DNA from: Acidobacteriaceae bacterium
Lineage (GTDB): Bacteria > Acidobacteriota > Terriglobia > Bryobacterales > Bryobacteraceae
Assembly: GCA_019239585.1 (NCBI GenBank)
Contig: JAFAZU010000637.1
Location: 1 to 6,955, forward strand
Direction: 5' to 3'
Length of the DNA stretch: 6,955 bases
Shown: positions 1 through 6,700 of the stretch, piece after piece
Position numbering within the stretch: position 1 is the stretch's first letter
Layout of the letters: every line of letters starts with the position of its first letter
Notes under the pieces: generated by a model
Databases searched by the model: none
What the model saw: the letters and a program-made list of their open reading frames with translations, nothing else
What the model was told of the DNA's origin: nothing
Program-made: the position numbers and the translations under genes

Positions 1-303
1 CTATCTCAGGATGAACCTCGTTTGCCCGTCTACACAGTAATCTTTCTGGAGTCAGTCCCGAGATTGTTCCGTTCCGCGGCCGTATCCGGGATCAAAGGCG
101 GCATGCCTCTTAGTGTTCAGGAGAAAACTACGCTCCTGTACGAAAACCAAAGTTTGTGGGAACAGAGACTGAAGCTGACCGATGAGAGTCATGCCGCCGT
201 AGTGTTGCTGGAGCCGGCCGGGCATATTCAATGGGTCACGATGGGATCGTTTACAGACTCGCTCTACCTGACTCTTAAACAGCAGATTGGAGCATTGCTC
301 TAG
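1..303 (+). CDS. 3' part of a thioredoxin-fold-like conserved protein (5' truncated by window edge)
   Basis: Frame 1 is open from the first base to a TAG at 301-303, giving 100 residues with no start in view, so the gene begins outside the window. The TTG at 22 is only an internal codon: the residues before it (LSQDEPR) run smoothly into the conserved-looking LPVYTVIFLES. The visible part alternates strands and helices: a strand (YTVIFLE), a helical stretch with GMP, then AAVVLLEPAGHIQW, a strand-turn-strand, and a C-terminal amphipathic helix. The 'VVLLxPxGxIxW' hairpin followed by a final helix is the usual end of thioredoxin/peroxiredoxin-like folds, which is why I suggest that fold. No CxxC is visible; any redox site would lie upstream. 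It is the only apparently intact reading frame on the + strand and has no close downstream partner. That it is coding is fairly secure; fold is inference and function unknown. Confidence 0.7.
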   Translation, partial: LSQDEPRLPVYTVIFLESVPRLFRSAAVSGIKGGMPLSVQEKTTLLYENQSLWEQRLKLTDESHAAVVLLEPAGHIQWVTMGSFTDSLYLTLKQQIGALL

Positions 304-589
304 GAGTTCGTCACGTCTGGAGGACAGGGGAGAGTGGGTTGAGCTTAAGGCGCGGCTCGGCGCTGGGGAACGGCCCAGCAAGGGTCAGGAGTGAGTCGGA
401 CCCGATCGGTTTTCACGCTCCCAGCGGGACCGGCGAAACGGCGCGCGGCGACCGCCTTCTTTCCCAAATCCTCCGGCTACTCTACTCCGTGAATTACTCC
501 TGACGAACTACTGTTATGGCGTCTATTCCTCCGCTTTGTCAGTGGATCGTTTGTCCATGAATCCTCCAGAGTGTCCAGGATCTGCTACT
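304..589. other. Intergenic stretch without a recognisable gene
   Basis: This stretch follows the TAG of the thioredoxin-like gene and precedes the permease relic. Both strands are broken by stops, and translations of the longer open stretches have arginine- and serine-rich composition typical of non-coding DNA. A small perfect inverted repeat at 362-379 (GCTGGG/CCCAGC around a 6-base loop) has no T-run behind it. The segment near 513-560 could be an even more degraded upstream extension of the permease relic (one frame reads LWRLFLRFVSGSFV), but this is too weak to call. Confidence 0.4.
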
Positions 590-798
590 CAATTCCGTCG
601 CGCTCTGCTCAATCAAGGTCACGGATTGCGTGTGTATGCGGCAAATACGGCTTGTTGTGAGGGAGGCCCTTGCTATCGGTGCCGTCGGTATGTGCCTTGG
701 CGCGACCGCAGCAATGTCCCTAACCGGCGTTCTACAAATGTAATATTTCCGGCACATTTGTCGATCCCTTCGCGTGCCTGAGTATTGCCGCCTTATGG
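590..798 (+). pseudogene. Decayed C-terminal fragment of an ADOP/FtsX-like ABC transporter permease
   Basis: Three frames must be joined to read this relic. Around 590-634 the pieces YS...AQS.SR and GLRV resemble the 'YSVAQRTREIGLRVALGA' region that begins the last conserved block of these permeases. At 648-743 another frame gives RLVVREALAIGAVGMCLG followed by ATAAMSLTGVLQM and then TAA. This matches the family's 'LVLREA... (transmembrane) ...ALTRLL' segment. At 751-798 a third frame gives TFVDPFACLSIAALWL, matching 'TDPLTFAGVALLL', the start of the final transmembrane helix. The order and spacing are those of the FtsX-type C-terminus of acidobacterial duplicated orphan permeases. The final 'PARRA...DPM.ALR' motif is missing, as the sequence runs directly into transposase-like sequence. 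Frameshifts, a stop and a deletion between GLRV and RLVV show that it is dead. Family comparison is from memory; the edges are approximate. Confidence 0.5.
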
Positions 799-945
799 TT
801 GAAGAGTAAGCGCAGCGAAGCGGCAATCATAATGGCAGTGCAGCAACTGGCCGCGGGCCGCAAGGTGGCTGATGTGTCGCGAGACGCATATCAGAAGCGT
901 CGTGCGATCCCAATTAAACTGGCTAAGACGATCCAAAGCATGCCT
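790..945 (+). pseudogene. Remnant of IS3-family transposase OrfA (N-terminal helix-turn-helix part)
   Basis: From 799 the frame reads KSKRSEAAIIMAVQQLAAG then RKVADVSRD, very close to the usual start of IS3-group OrfA proteins (basic start, S/T-E-x-Q-I-I, then L-x-x-x-x-AG-x-K-V-A-x-V-x-R-E/D), the first helices of the Transposase_8 helix-turn-helix. The expected 'GVSxATxYNWKxKYGGM' does not follow. Instead the reading gives AYQKRRAIPIKLAKTIQSM, which has the same length and ends in the same methionine, suggesting point and frameshift decay. The likely original start is the ATG at 795: removing one T from ATGGTTGAAGAGT would give ATG GTG AAG AGT in frame with the rest. No leucine zipper, OrfB or terminal inverted repeat is visible. 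The relic ends just before the stop of the convergent gene at 950. Confident that it is OrfA-derived, less so about its limits. Confidence 0.55.
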
Positions 946-949
946 TCCC

Positions 950-1618
950 TCATTGCACGCGCGTGTCCGTCACAACCCAGTTTGTTTCCCAGGTCTTTCC
1001 GCCGTCATTCGAGAATGCCTGTTCAAAGTGACACGAGTTCTGGGTAATGCCGGACCATACACTTCGAACAAGGATTGTTCTTCCATTGAATGTCTCCTGG
1101 TCGAAGAATTCGCCGCGCCCGTCCTTGAACTCGCCGATCGTGGGGACACTCAGCGTACCGGTTTTACTGTCAGCGAAATTCAAGCTCCATTGGTGGGCTT
1201 GTGGATTATACAGCCGCAGATTAAGACCTTCGATGTGACCCGAAGGGCCGTCGGCTTCGAGTTCCACCAGATTAGCGCGGCCATCCCAAACCTTGCGAAC
1301 AACGGAAGTGCCTCTATATCCGGTCCAAATATGAGAACCGGTTAAGGGGTGAGCCAGGACCCTCAGGTCGGTTTTCCAGGTTCCAATCTCAAAATCGAAA
1401 TCATGCTGCCCGTCTGGTTCCGCACTAGACTGAGCGTGCGGCTTCGATCCCACTGAGGGCGCCTGAGTCTCAAGGGTTGGGGCCAACATCGATAGGCCCA
1501 TCGGCTCTCGCAGTGTGAAAACAGCTTGAGCTGCTCTCGTATTTCCTAAGCAGAACGTGAGGATCGGGGTAACCGACAAACACACGCAGGCAAGCTGCAA
1601 AAATTTTTTGTTTGACAT
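950..1618 (-). CDS. Small secreted protein, divergent FDFWIGDWD-type family member
   Basis: This encodes 222 residues starting at the ATG at 1618-1616, the first start after an upstream in-frame stop. No good Shine-Dalgarno precedes it. Residues 1-32 form a classical signal peptide: NKK n-region, hydrophobic core to about residue 25, and a likely signal peptidase I site after AAQA. A low-complexity linker (about 33-70) leads to the conserved domain, which opens with HDFDFEIGTW (72-81) and closes with NDGGKTWETNW (204-214). Between them are VVRKVWDG, a LRLYNPQAHQWSL strand pair, and a GRTILVRSVW strand. This pattern matches the neighbour at 1794-2345 (FDFWIGDW ... SNDGGATW), so the two are probably paralogues. 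The alternating beta strands suggest a single beta-rich, probably barrel-like, domain exported across the inner membrane. No catalytic residues are obvious and the function is unknown. It is preceded by 176 bp and is the last gene of the minus-strand block. Confidence 0.8.
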   Translation of the reverse strand: MSNKKFLQLACVCLSVTPILTFCLGNTRAAQAVFTLREPMGLSMLAPTLETQAPSVGSKPHAQSSAEPDGQHDFDFEIGTWKTDLRVLAHPLTGSHIWTGYRGTSVVRKVWDGRANLVELEADGPSGHIEGLNLRLYNPQAHQWSLNFADSKTGTLSVPTIGEFKDGRGEFFDQETFNGRTILVRSVWSGITQNSCHFEQAFSNDGGKTWETNWVVTDTRVQ

Positions 1619-1793
1619 AAATGAGAACCAAACTGCTCGGCTGCTCCGGTCACATCGGCGTATGGGCGGCAGTGCGGCGCAATGCTAGCTGCCGGGTGGC
1701 CCGTAATCCCGCCGTGTCCACTCCGAAAGTTCTTCTCACGGCGCTACAAAGCATCAGGATTACAAATCGATCCATCACTCATCGACGACGCAG
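1619..1793. other. Intergenic gap between the two paired secreted-protein genes
   Basis: This gap separates the TAA of the first small secreted protein (1794-1796) from the ATG of the second (1618). I see no strong terminator: only a 4-bp stem with a 3-base loop near 1692-1702 (CGGG/CCCG) with no T-run. No convincing -35/-10 pair or Shine-Dalgarno lies before the second gene. A 42-codon minus-strand frame in the gap has no recognisable features. The gap is long enough to hold a separate promoter, so cotranscription is undecided. Confidence 0.35.
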
Positions 1794-2345
1794 TTATCGC
1801 GCATGCTGGCGGAATAAGATATCAAACCATGGCCTCCACGTCGCACCACCATCGTTTGAGGTCATCACAGTTTCCCGCACACCCTCCTTGACAGGCTTCC
1901 AAATACCACGGACCAACACGTTTCTTCCATTTGACTTGTAGTCCACGCCAGTTAGGACCATCTCACCGTTCCTGCTCGTACCCTCGATTACCAACAATTT
2001 TCCTGCATTCGTAAACCAAGTCTGATGCCATATTTTTCGCGACCCATCGTAAATAGTGAAGCTCTCGCCTCGTGATCCGCTTGTCGCCCGATAATCCTCA
2101 TGCAACACGCAGCCCCCGAGAATACTCTCTACGAGGTTGCGCGCAACGGCAGCACTGGGTTTATCTACATCGAAAGCGTCCCAGTCACCGATCCAGAAGT
2201 CAAACTGACGGTAAGGGGCTGCCGCGCAAGGAGCCGTTTTCGAAGAGCCTCCCGCAATCGCCCGATCAACAGGCAGACCACCAGCTATTGTAAGGACTGC
2301 AAGCCAGGAAAACATTTTCAGGCATAGAGCGTGCAAAGGCGGCAC
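1794..2345 (-). CDS. Small secreted FDFWIGDWD-type protein of unknown function
   Basis: I start this at the GTG at 2345-2343, giving 183 residues. That GTG shares its G with the TAG of the HAF gene (TAGTG) and has a purine-rich GAGAGG about ten bases upstream. It also adds a lysine (residue 10) ahead of the hydrophobic run, giving a better signal peptide than the internal ATG at 2315 (173 residues), which has no Shine-Dalgarno. A longer frame continues upstream to 2483 but only inside the HAF gene and reads as an arginine-rich shadow. The signal peptide probably ends at AIA (29-31). The mature domain opens with FDFWIGDWD (48-56), then ILGGCVLHEDY, FTIYDGSRKIWHQTW, a GEMVLTG turn, VLVRGIW, and SNDGGATWRPWFD near the end. 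This fits a widespread family of secreted or periplasmic 'hypothetical' proteins of about this length, possibly DUF1579-like. Its role is unknown. Confidence 0.8.
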   Translation of the reverse strand: MPPLHALCLKMFSWLAVLTIAGGLPVDRAIAGGSSKTAPCAAAPYRQFDFWIGDWDAFDVDKPSAAVARNLVESILGGCVLHEDYRATSGSRGESFTIYDGSRKIWHQTWFTNAGKLLVIEGTSRNGEMVLTGVDYKSNGRNVLVRGIWKPVKEGVRETVMTSNDGGATWRPWFDILFRQHAR

Positions 2346-3706
2346 TAATGCGTTGCCCTCTCTTCCAGTGCTGATAAAAGCAAAGGGCCGATCTTGATCT
2401 GTTGACGCATCTGCTTCTGCACGTCGTCCGGAATAACGAATTGCTTTGCTTCGCCGTACGCGACAGCGTCGTCCGGATCGCAAGGAATCAGCAACACTGC
2501 GTGCGCCACAGAAGTGACCACACCACTTGAAACGACATTGGCTTGCGCGGCAATCTCCCCGCGATCGTTAATTCCCCCCGTCGACGATATGTCCCAATTC
2601 GCACTCTGTGAACCGATGAGTTCATTGAGGGCGGTCATCTTACCTTCCTGATAGAGGAAAGCGCGCGCGCCATCGAACTCGTAGTCCACGTAGGATACGC
2701 CGACAATTTGATTTTTGTCGTTCACATCCGTCGCTTGACTCATGACATCCGGCTTGCCATTAATGCCCGGCAATGTTCCGAGTCTCGCCATCCCGCGCTC
2801 TCTCGTCCAGACGAAGGCCTGCCACCTGATCTTTAGCTGGCCATCCACCACATCGTTCGGACCGTTTGCAAATCCGACGACTACCCCGCGATTGTTGATC
2901 GCTTGCGGCGTGTTCCAGCCGTGTCCTCCGAAACTGCCGAGATCGACAGGCTTGCCATCGGCGTGCCACAATAAAGCGTGAATAGCGCTTGTAGCGCCAA
3001 TTGCCACTTCGCATTTCCCGGAAATGCCAACAGCCCATCCCCTGTCATTGATGGCTGTTGCGGCTGAGTCCGGGTCGCTAGGATAGGGTTGCAGCTCTCG
3101 CACGTACCATCTATCTCTGTCGTCCTGTTCCCATAGAGTTGCCTCAAATTGCAGAAACTGATGCGCAGAATTATCGCAAGTGGAATCGTAAACATCGTTC
3201 TCTGCCCAACCGACAATCTGACCGCGATTGTTGTCTCCTGCGCCAATCGAATTGTTACCACCGAGGCCGGGAAGCTGCGTCATGACGCCGTTCTGCCACG
3301 CGAACGCGACACAAGAATTGCCGCTCATCAGCCCGAAGGCCGGGCAGGAAAACGTCTCGTCCAGAGGGTCGTGCCTGCCGTTTTCAGTAATCCCTGAGAT
3401 CAGCCCGAAATTGTTCTTGACCGGCCATGCCACATCGCTACCAGGGCCGCCGAGTGTACCGAGCGGGAGTTGTAAACCATCAACCCACAACGTCGCAAGC
3501 TGGACTCCATCCGCGTTGGTCGAGTTCCCAGTGACCCAACCGATGTTGTTTATAGCATTGCCGGTGCTTGTGCTTCCTCCAAGCGTACCGAGATCGATGA
3601 CTCGGTAGTGTTTAAGACCTGGTTGATCTTGCGCCATCAATAGAGAGAGCGGCCGGACGGCCAGGAAACTCATCCCAGTGAGGCAAATCCATATTCGAGT
3701 CTTCAC
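2345..3706 (-). CDS. HAF-repeat extracellular protein
   Basis: This 453-residue protein starts at the GTG at 3706-3704, supported by AGGAG five bases upstream. A signal peptide (MKTRIW, then a hydrophobic run, ending near LLMAQ at 21-25) sends it out of the cytoplasm. The body is built of imperfect repeats of about 50 residues. Each has an 'LGTLGG' turn (38-44, 82-87, 145-150, 254-261, 309-314), an 'AIN(N/D)xGxxxG' segment (51-60, 96-105, 157-166, 218-227, 269-278, 327-336, 378-387) and an 'HAFLW'-like strand (ATLW 71, AFAW 134, ATLW 189, HALLW 243, QAFVW 296, RAFLY 348, HAVLL 402). This is the signature of the HAF extracellular repeat family. About seven units could form a propeller-like fold, which is my inference. 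A non-repeat tail (about 408-453) carries a basic, helical segment (DDVQKQMRQQIK). Function in the family is unknown. Its stop overlaps the next gene's start, implying coupling; the receptor gene ends 87 bp upstream. Confidence 0.9.
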   Translation of the reverse strand: MKTRIWICLTGMSFLAVRPLSLLMAQDQPGLKHYRVIDLGTLGGSTSTGNAINNIGWVTGNSTNADGVQLATLWVDGLQLPLGTLGGPGSDVAWPVKNNFGLISGITENGRHDPLDETFSCPAFGLMSGNSCVAFAWQNGVMTQLPGLGGNNSIGAGDNNRGQIVGWAENDVYDSTCDNSAHQFLQFEATLWEQDDRDRWYVRELQPYPSDPDSAATAINDRGWAVGISGKCEVAIGATSAIHALLWHADGKPVDLGSFGGHGWNTPQAINNRGVVVGFANGPNDVVDGQLKIRWQAFVWTRERGMARLGTLPGINGKPDVMSQATDVNDKNQIVGVSYVDYEFDGARAFLYQEGKMTALNELIGSQSANWDISSTGGINDRGEIAAQANVVSSGVVTSVAHAVLLIPCDPDDAVAYGEAKQFVIPDDVQKQMRQQIKIGPLLLSALEERATH

Positions 3707-3711
3707 GTTTG

Positions 3712-3716
3712 CTCCT
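3712..3716 (-). promoter_or_regulatory. Ribosome binding site of the HAF-repeat gene
   Basis: On the minus strand AGGAG lies five bases before the GTG at 3706. This near-ideal Shine-Dalgarno fixes the start of the HAF gene at a GTG rather than at the internal ATG at residue 12, and it keeps the full signal peptide. Confidence 0.7.
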
Positions 3717-3793
3717 AAACTGCTAGTTCTTTAGTAAAAAACCGAAGCGGGCAGTAAAGTAGCTCCCCTTGGTCTCCTGTTCCGCTGCCTACT
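3717..3793 (-). other. Intergenic gap between receptor and HAF gene
   Basis: The gap is too short to show a confident signal. On the minus strand CCGCTTCGG is followed by six Ts (3736-3750); with only a 3-bp stem it is a poor intrinsic terminator. TTTACT and TACTAA, 16 bases apart, are a weak possible -35/-10 pair for the HAF gene. Neither is strong, so readthrough from the receptor gene is as likely as separate transcription. Confidence 0.3.
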
Positions 3794-6700
3794 TCAGAAA
3801 GTTAATTTGAGAGCCAGTTGCAGCGAGCGAGGATTGCTCGAAAACGCTTGGCTCCACTGCGCGAAGTTAATCGAGGTTGGCTCGGCGGTAGTGCGAGCCA
3901 GATCGCCTGCAATCGTACCTGCCCCGTAATTTACAGGAAGAACATCGCTGATATTACCGCCGACATACTGCGGATGATTCAAGATATTGAAGGCGCGCAC
4001 GGAGAATTCCAGATTGAATCGTTCCGTTAAGCTGAACCGTTTCAGAGCAGTGAGATCGATGTCATCTATTGGATTCATGGTCAACAGACTCCTACCGGCA
4101 TTCGGAAGGGTGCCTTTCGGTGCGTTCACGAATTTAGCAGCCGGATTGTTCGCCAGGTAAGCGACGGTATCCCCTGAGCTGTTCTTTAGGGCTGTTACAT
4201 CTGTTCCGATATTGCTCGTTCCGTTCGCGTTGATCATGACGCGATCCGGAGCGCTGTCGCCGTTCAGATTGGAATCGACGGCACTCTGCGGGGTGACTAA
4301 TTGCCCAGTCTGGTATTGGTAGACGGGCGCCACTTCCCAGTTGCCGACTATATTTTTCATGAACCAGTTTTTGTTCTTGAAGTAAGGCACGTCGTAGATC
4401 ATCGAAACCACCACACGATTACGGTGATCCAGCAGGGACGATGCACGCTCCATCCGCAGATTCTGAAAGTCCTGCGGGCGACGGGGCGCCAAAACCGTCG
4501 AGTCCAGCGCATCAGTGGAGTCGTCTATGGCATGGCTCCAGGTGTAGGAACCTTGAAACTGCAAACCGTTTCCAAGACGCCGCGTCAGCTGATTAGACCA
4601 TCCGTGATAGATGGAATTTCCGACTGGCATAAACGCTGTGATGGGATTCACAAAGCCTGCATTCGCGTACGCAGGTACATTGTCTCCGCCATGGCTGTAA
4701 GCGGCCTGGAGACCTGCCAAAGTGCTGGTGAGCGAGTTTAAGGTCGCCTGACTCGGCATTGTGAAGTAAACCGGCAAAGCGTTGAACGAGTTTACGGTAG
4801 GCTGCCGGTTCAGTTGGACCTGCATCGGAAGAAACAGGCCGCGTGTGCCGACATAGCGGCTTTCGAAAACATATTTATCGGCAAAGACATGCTGGATGCC
4901 GAAGTTCCAGTTATACGCTGCAGGCCGCTTCTGATCTGGAATGAAGCCGGATGTGGCCGCTCTTGCCGCTGAACCCTTCGGGATTGAAACCGACGTGTTG
5001 GGTGGAATTCCTCCTCCTGCGAGGAAACCGGTTTGGTTTAGGCCCGTTACGTCCACCGTGGTGTTTAGCTGGGGAGGCAAAGTCGTCGATCCCAGATTGT
5101 CGTAGAGCACGTCATTAGTGATGCCGAAGCCAGCGCGGATCGAAGTTTTGCCGCTTGTGCCGGGTGAGTATGCGAGTCCTATGCGAGGCATGAAGTTTTT
5201 CTTCTGTGCGAGGGGGGAATGAAAGCTGATCAGGCCAGGAACACTGGCGTTAGCGTTCAGAGATTGGCTATTCTGCCCTAGCGGAATAGAGAGATACTCA
5301 TAACGCAATCCGAAATTGACGGTCAGGTTGGGCGTGATTTTCCAGTTATCATTGCCGTAAAAGCTGAGGTACGCCTGGTTCTGATAATAGGTCACATTGC
5401 CTAGCCCGCGCTGGGCGATTCCGTCAGGGTTGTAGTCATATAAGTAATCGGAGAGGTAACTCCACTCATAATCGCCGCGCTCCCTTTGGGTAAAGCTGGA
5501 CGGCGAAATGGAACTCCAACCGTCGAAGCCGAACTTTATACTGTGGCTCCCTTTGGTCCAACTCAGATTGTCGGTAGCCTGATACAGATTCTGAATCGTA
5601 GATTGGGGCGCATGCGAGTCCGGCCCATACGCGGCATTCAGCTCGTAGACATTAATGTTGGGGAATTGATCCAGACCAGGAAAGGTTTGATTGCCAAATA
5701 CGGGAAGCCCGAGGGAGTAACGATTGAACCCCAACCGGAATTCATTCATGAGGGTAGGCGTAAAGGTGTGATATTCAGAGAGCGTCGCGAGATATGCGTT
5801 TAACGGTTCAACCCCGAAGAATGTGGATGGAAACCCAGAGTTATCTATAATCCCGCTTCGATTCAAAATGAATCGGCCCCGGAGCGAGTCTTTGTCGGAT
5901 AGATTGTAGTCGACCGAGCCCACTCCCAGCTCATTATTAGTGAAGCTGGGAAGCGCCGAAGAGATCTGACCGACGGGAACACTGAGTGCTCCTGGTGCGC
6001 CAGCGGTGGCAAATACGCCGGTACTGAGGCTCTCGTTGCTCCCTGGACCGGGCGCAACCAGAATCGGCGCGCCATTGGGCAGCGTGGCAGGATTAGCCGC
6101 CGTTGTTGCTGTACCCAAATATTTCTGGTACTGCGCCAGATTGTTTCGATTAATGCTAGGCAATCCGGCAAGCATCGTGTAACCAGCCGCCGTGGGGGCG
6201 TAGTAATATGTTGAACTGGTTCCACCGATCGGGTTGTACTCGTAATCCGCAAAAAAGAAGATCTTGTTGCGTTTGATCGGCCCGCCGAAGTTGCCGCCAA
6301 AACGATTTTCATCGAAGCGGGGATGCAAAGGATTACCCTCGACAAGATTTAAATTGTCAGCCGCATCGAGATTTCGATTCTGGAGGTACTCGTAAAGCGC
6401 TCCGTGAAACTGGTTTGCTCCGCTCTTCACGACCTGGTTGAATTGCCCGCCCGAAGAATGGCCGAAATCTGGAGAAAACTGGTTTGAGAGAAGCGTGAAC
6501 TCCGCTACTGCATCGTTCGGCACGGTCACGACCGGTCCTGTTACAGCCAGGCTATTGTTATCCACGCCTTCGATGGTGAAATTGTTGTTGGTGGGCCGCT
6601 GGCCTCCGACCGACGGCCCCATGCCGTATCCCGTACCGCCGGGGGTCGTCACGCCGGCGCTCAGCAGCGAGAGGTTGATCACACCCGACCCGGTGCCGGC

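Noticed and set aside
362..379. Inverted repeat GCTGGG/CCCAGC as a terminator for the first gene
   Set aside because: Six-base stem with no T-run, about 60 bp after the stop; chance occurrence is likely in GC-rich DNA.
536..781. Possible 81-residue + strand protein rich in Cys and Arg
   Set aside because: No homology-like motifs or ribosome binding site; the permease-like segments in other frames over the same bases explain the region better as a relic.
539..826. Possible 95-residue minus-strand protein
   Set aside because: Arginine/serine-rich shadow with no signal or motif, opposite the relics.
872..1345. 157-residue + strand open frame
   Set aside because: Mostly antisense to the secreted protein at 950-1618, which has a signal peptide and family motifs.
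2346..2483. Extended N-terminus of the small secreted protein up to a TTG at 2483
   Set aside because: It lies entirely within the HAF gene, reads as an arginine-rich sequence, and would bury the signal peptide.
3736..3750. Intrinsic terminator after the receptor gene
   Set aside because: There is a T-run on the minus strand, but the only stem is three base pairs (CCG/CGG).
5863..6345. 160-residue minus-strand open frame inside the receptor gene
   Set aside because: Alternative frame of a strongly supported beta-barrel protein; arginine/serine-rich composition typical of a frame shadow.
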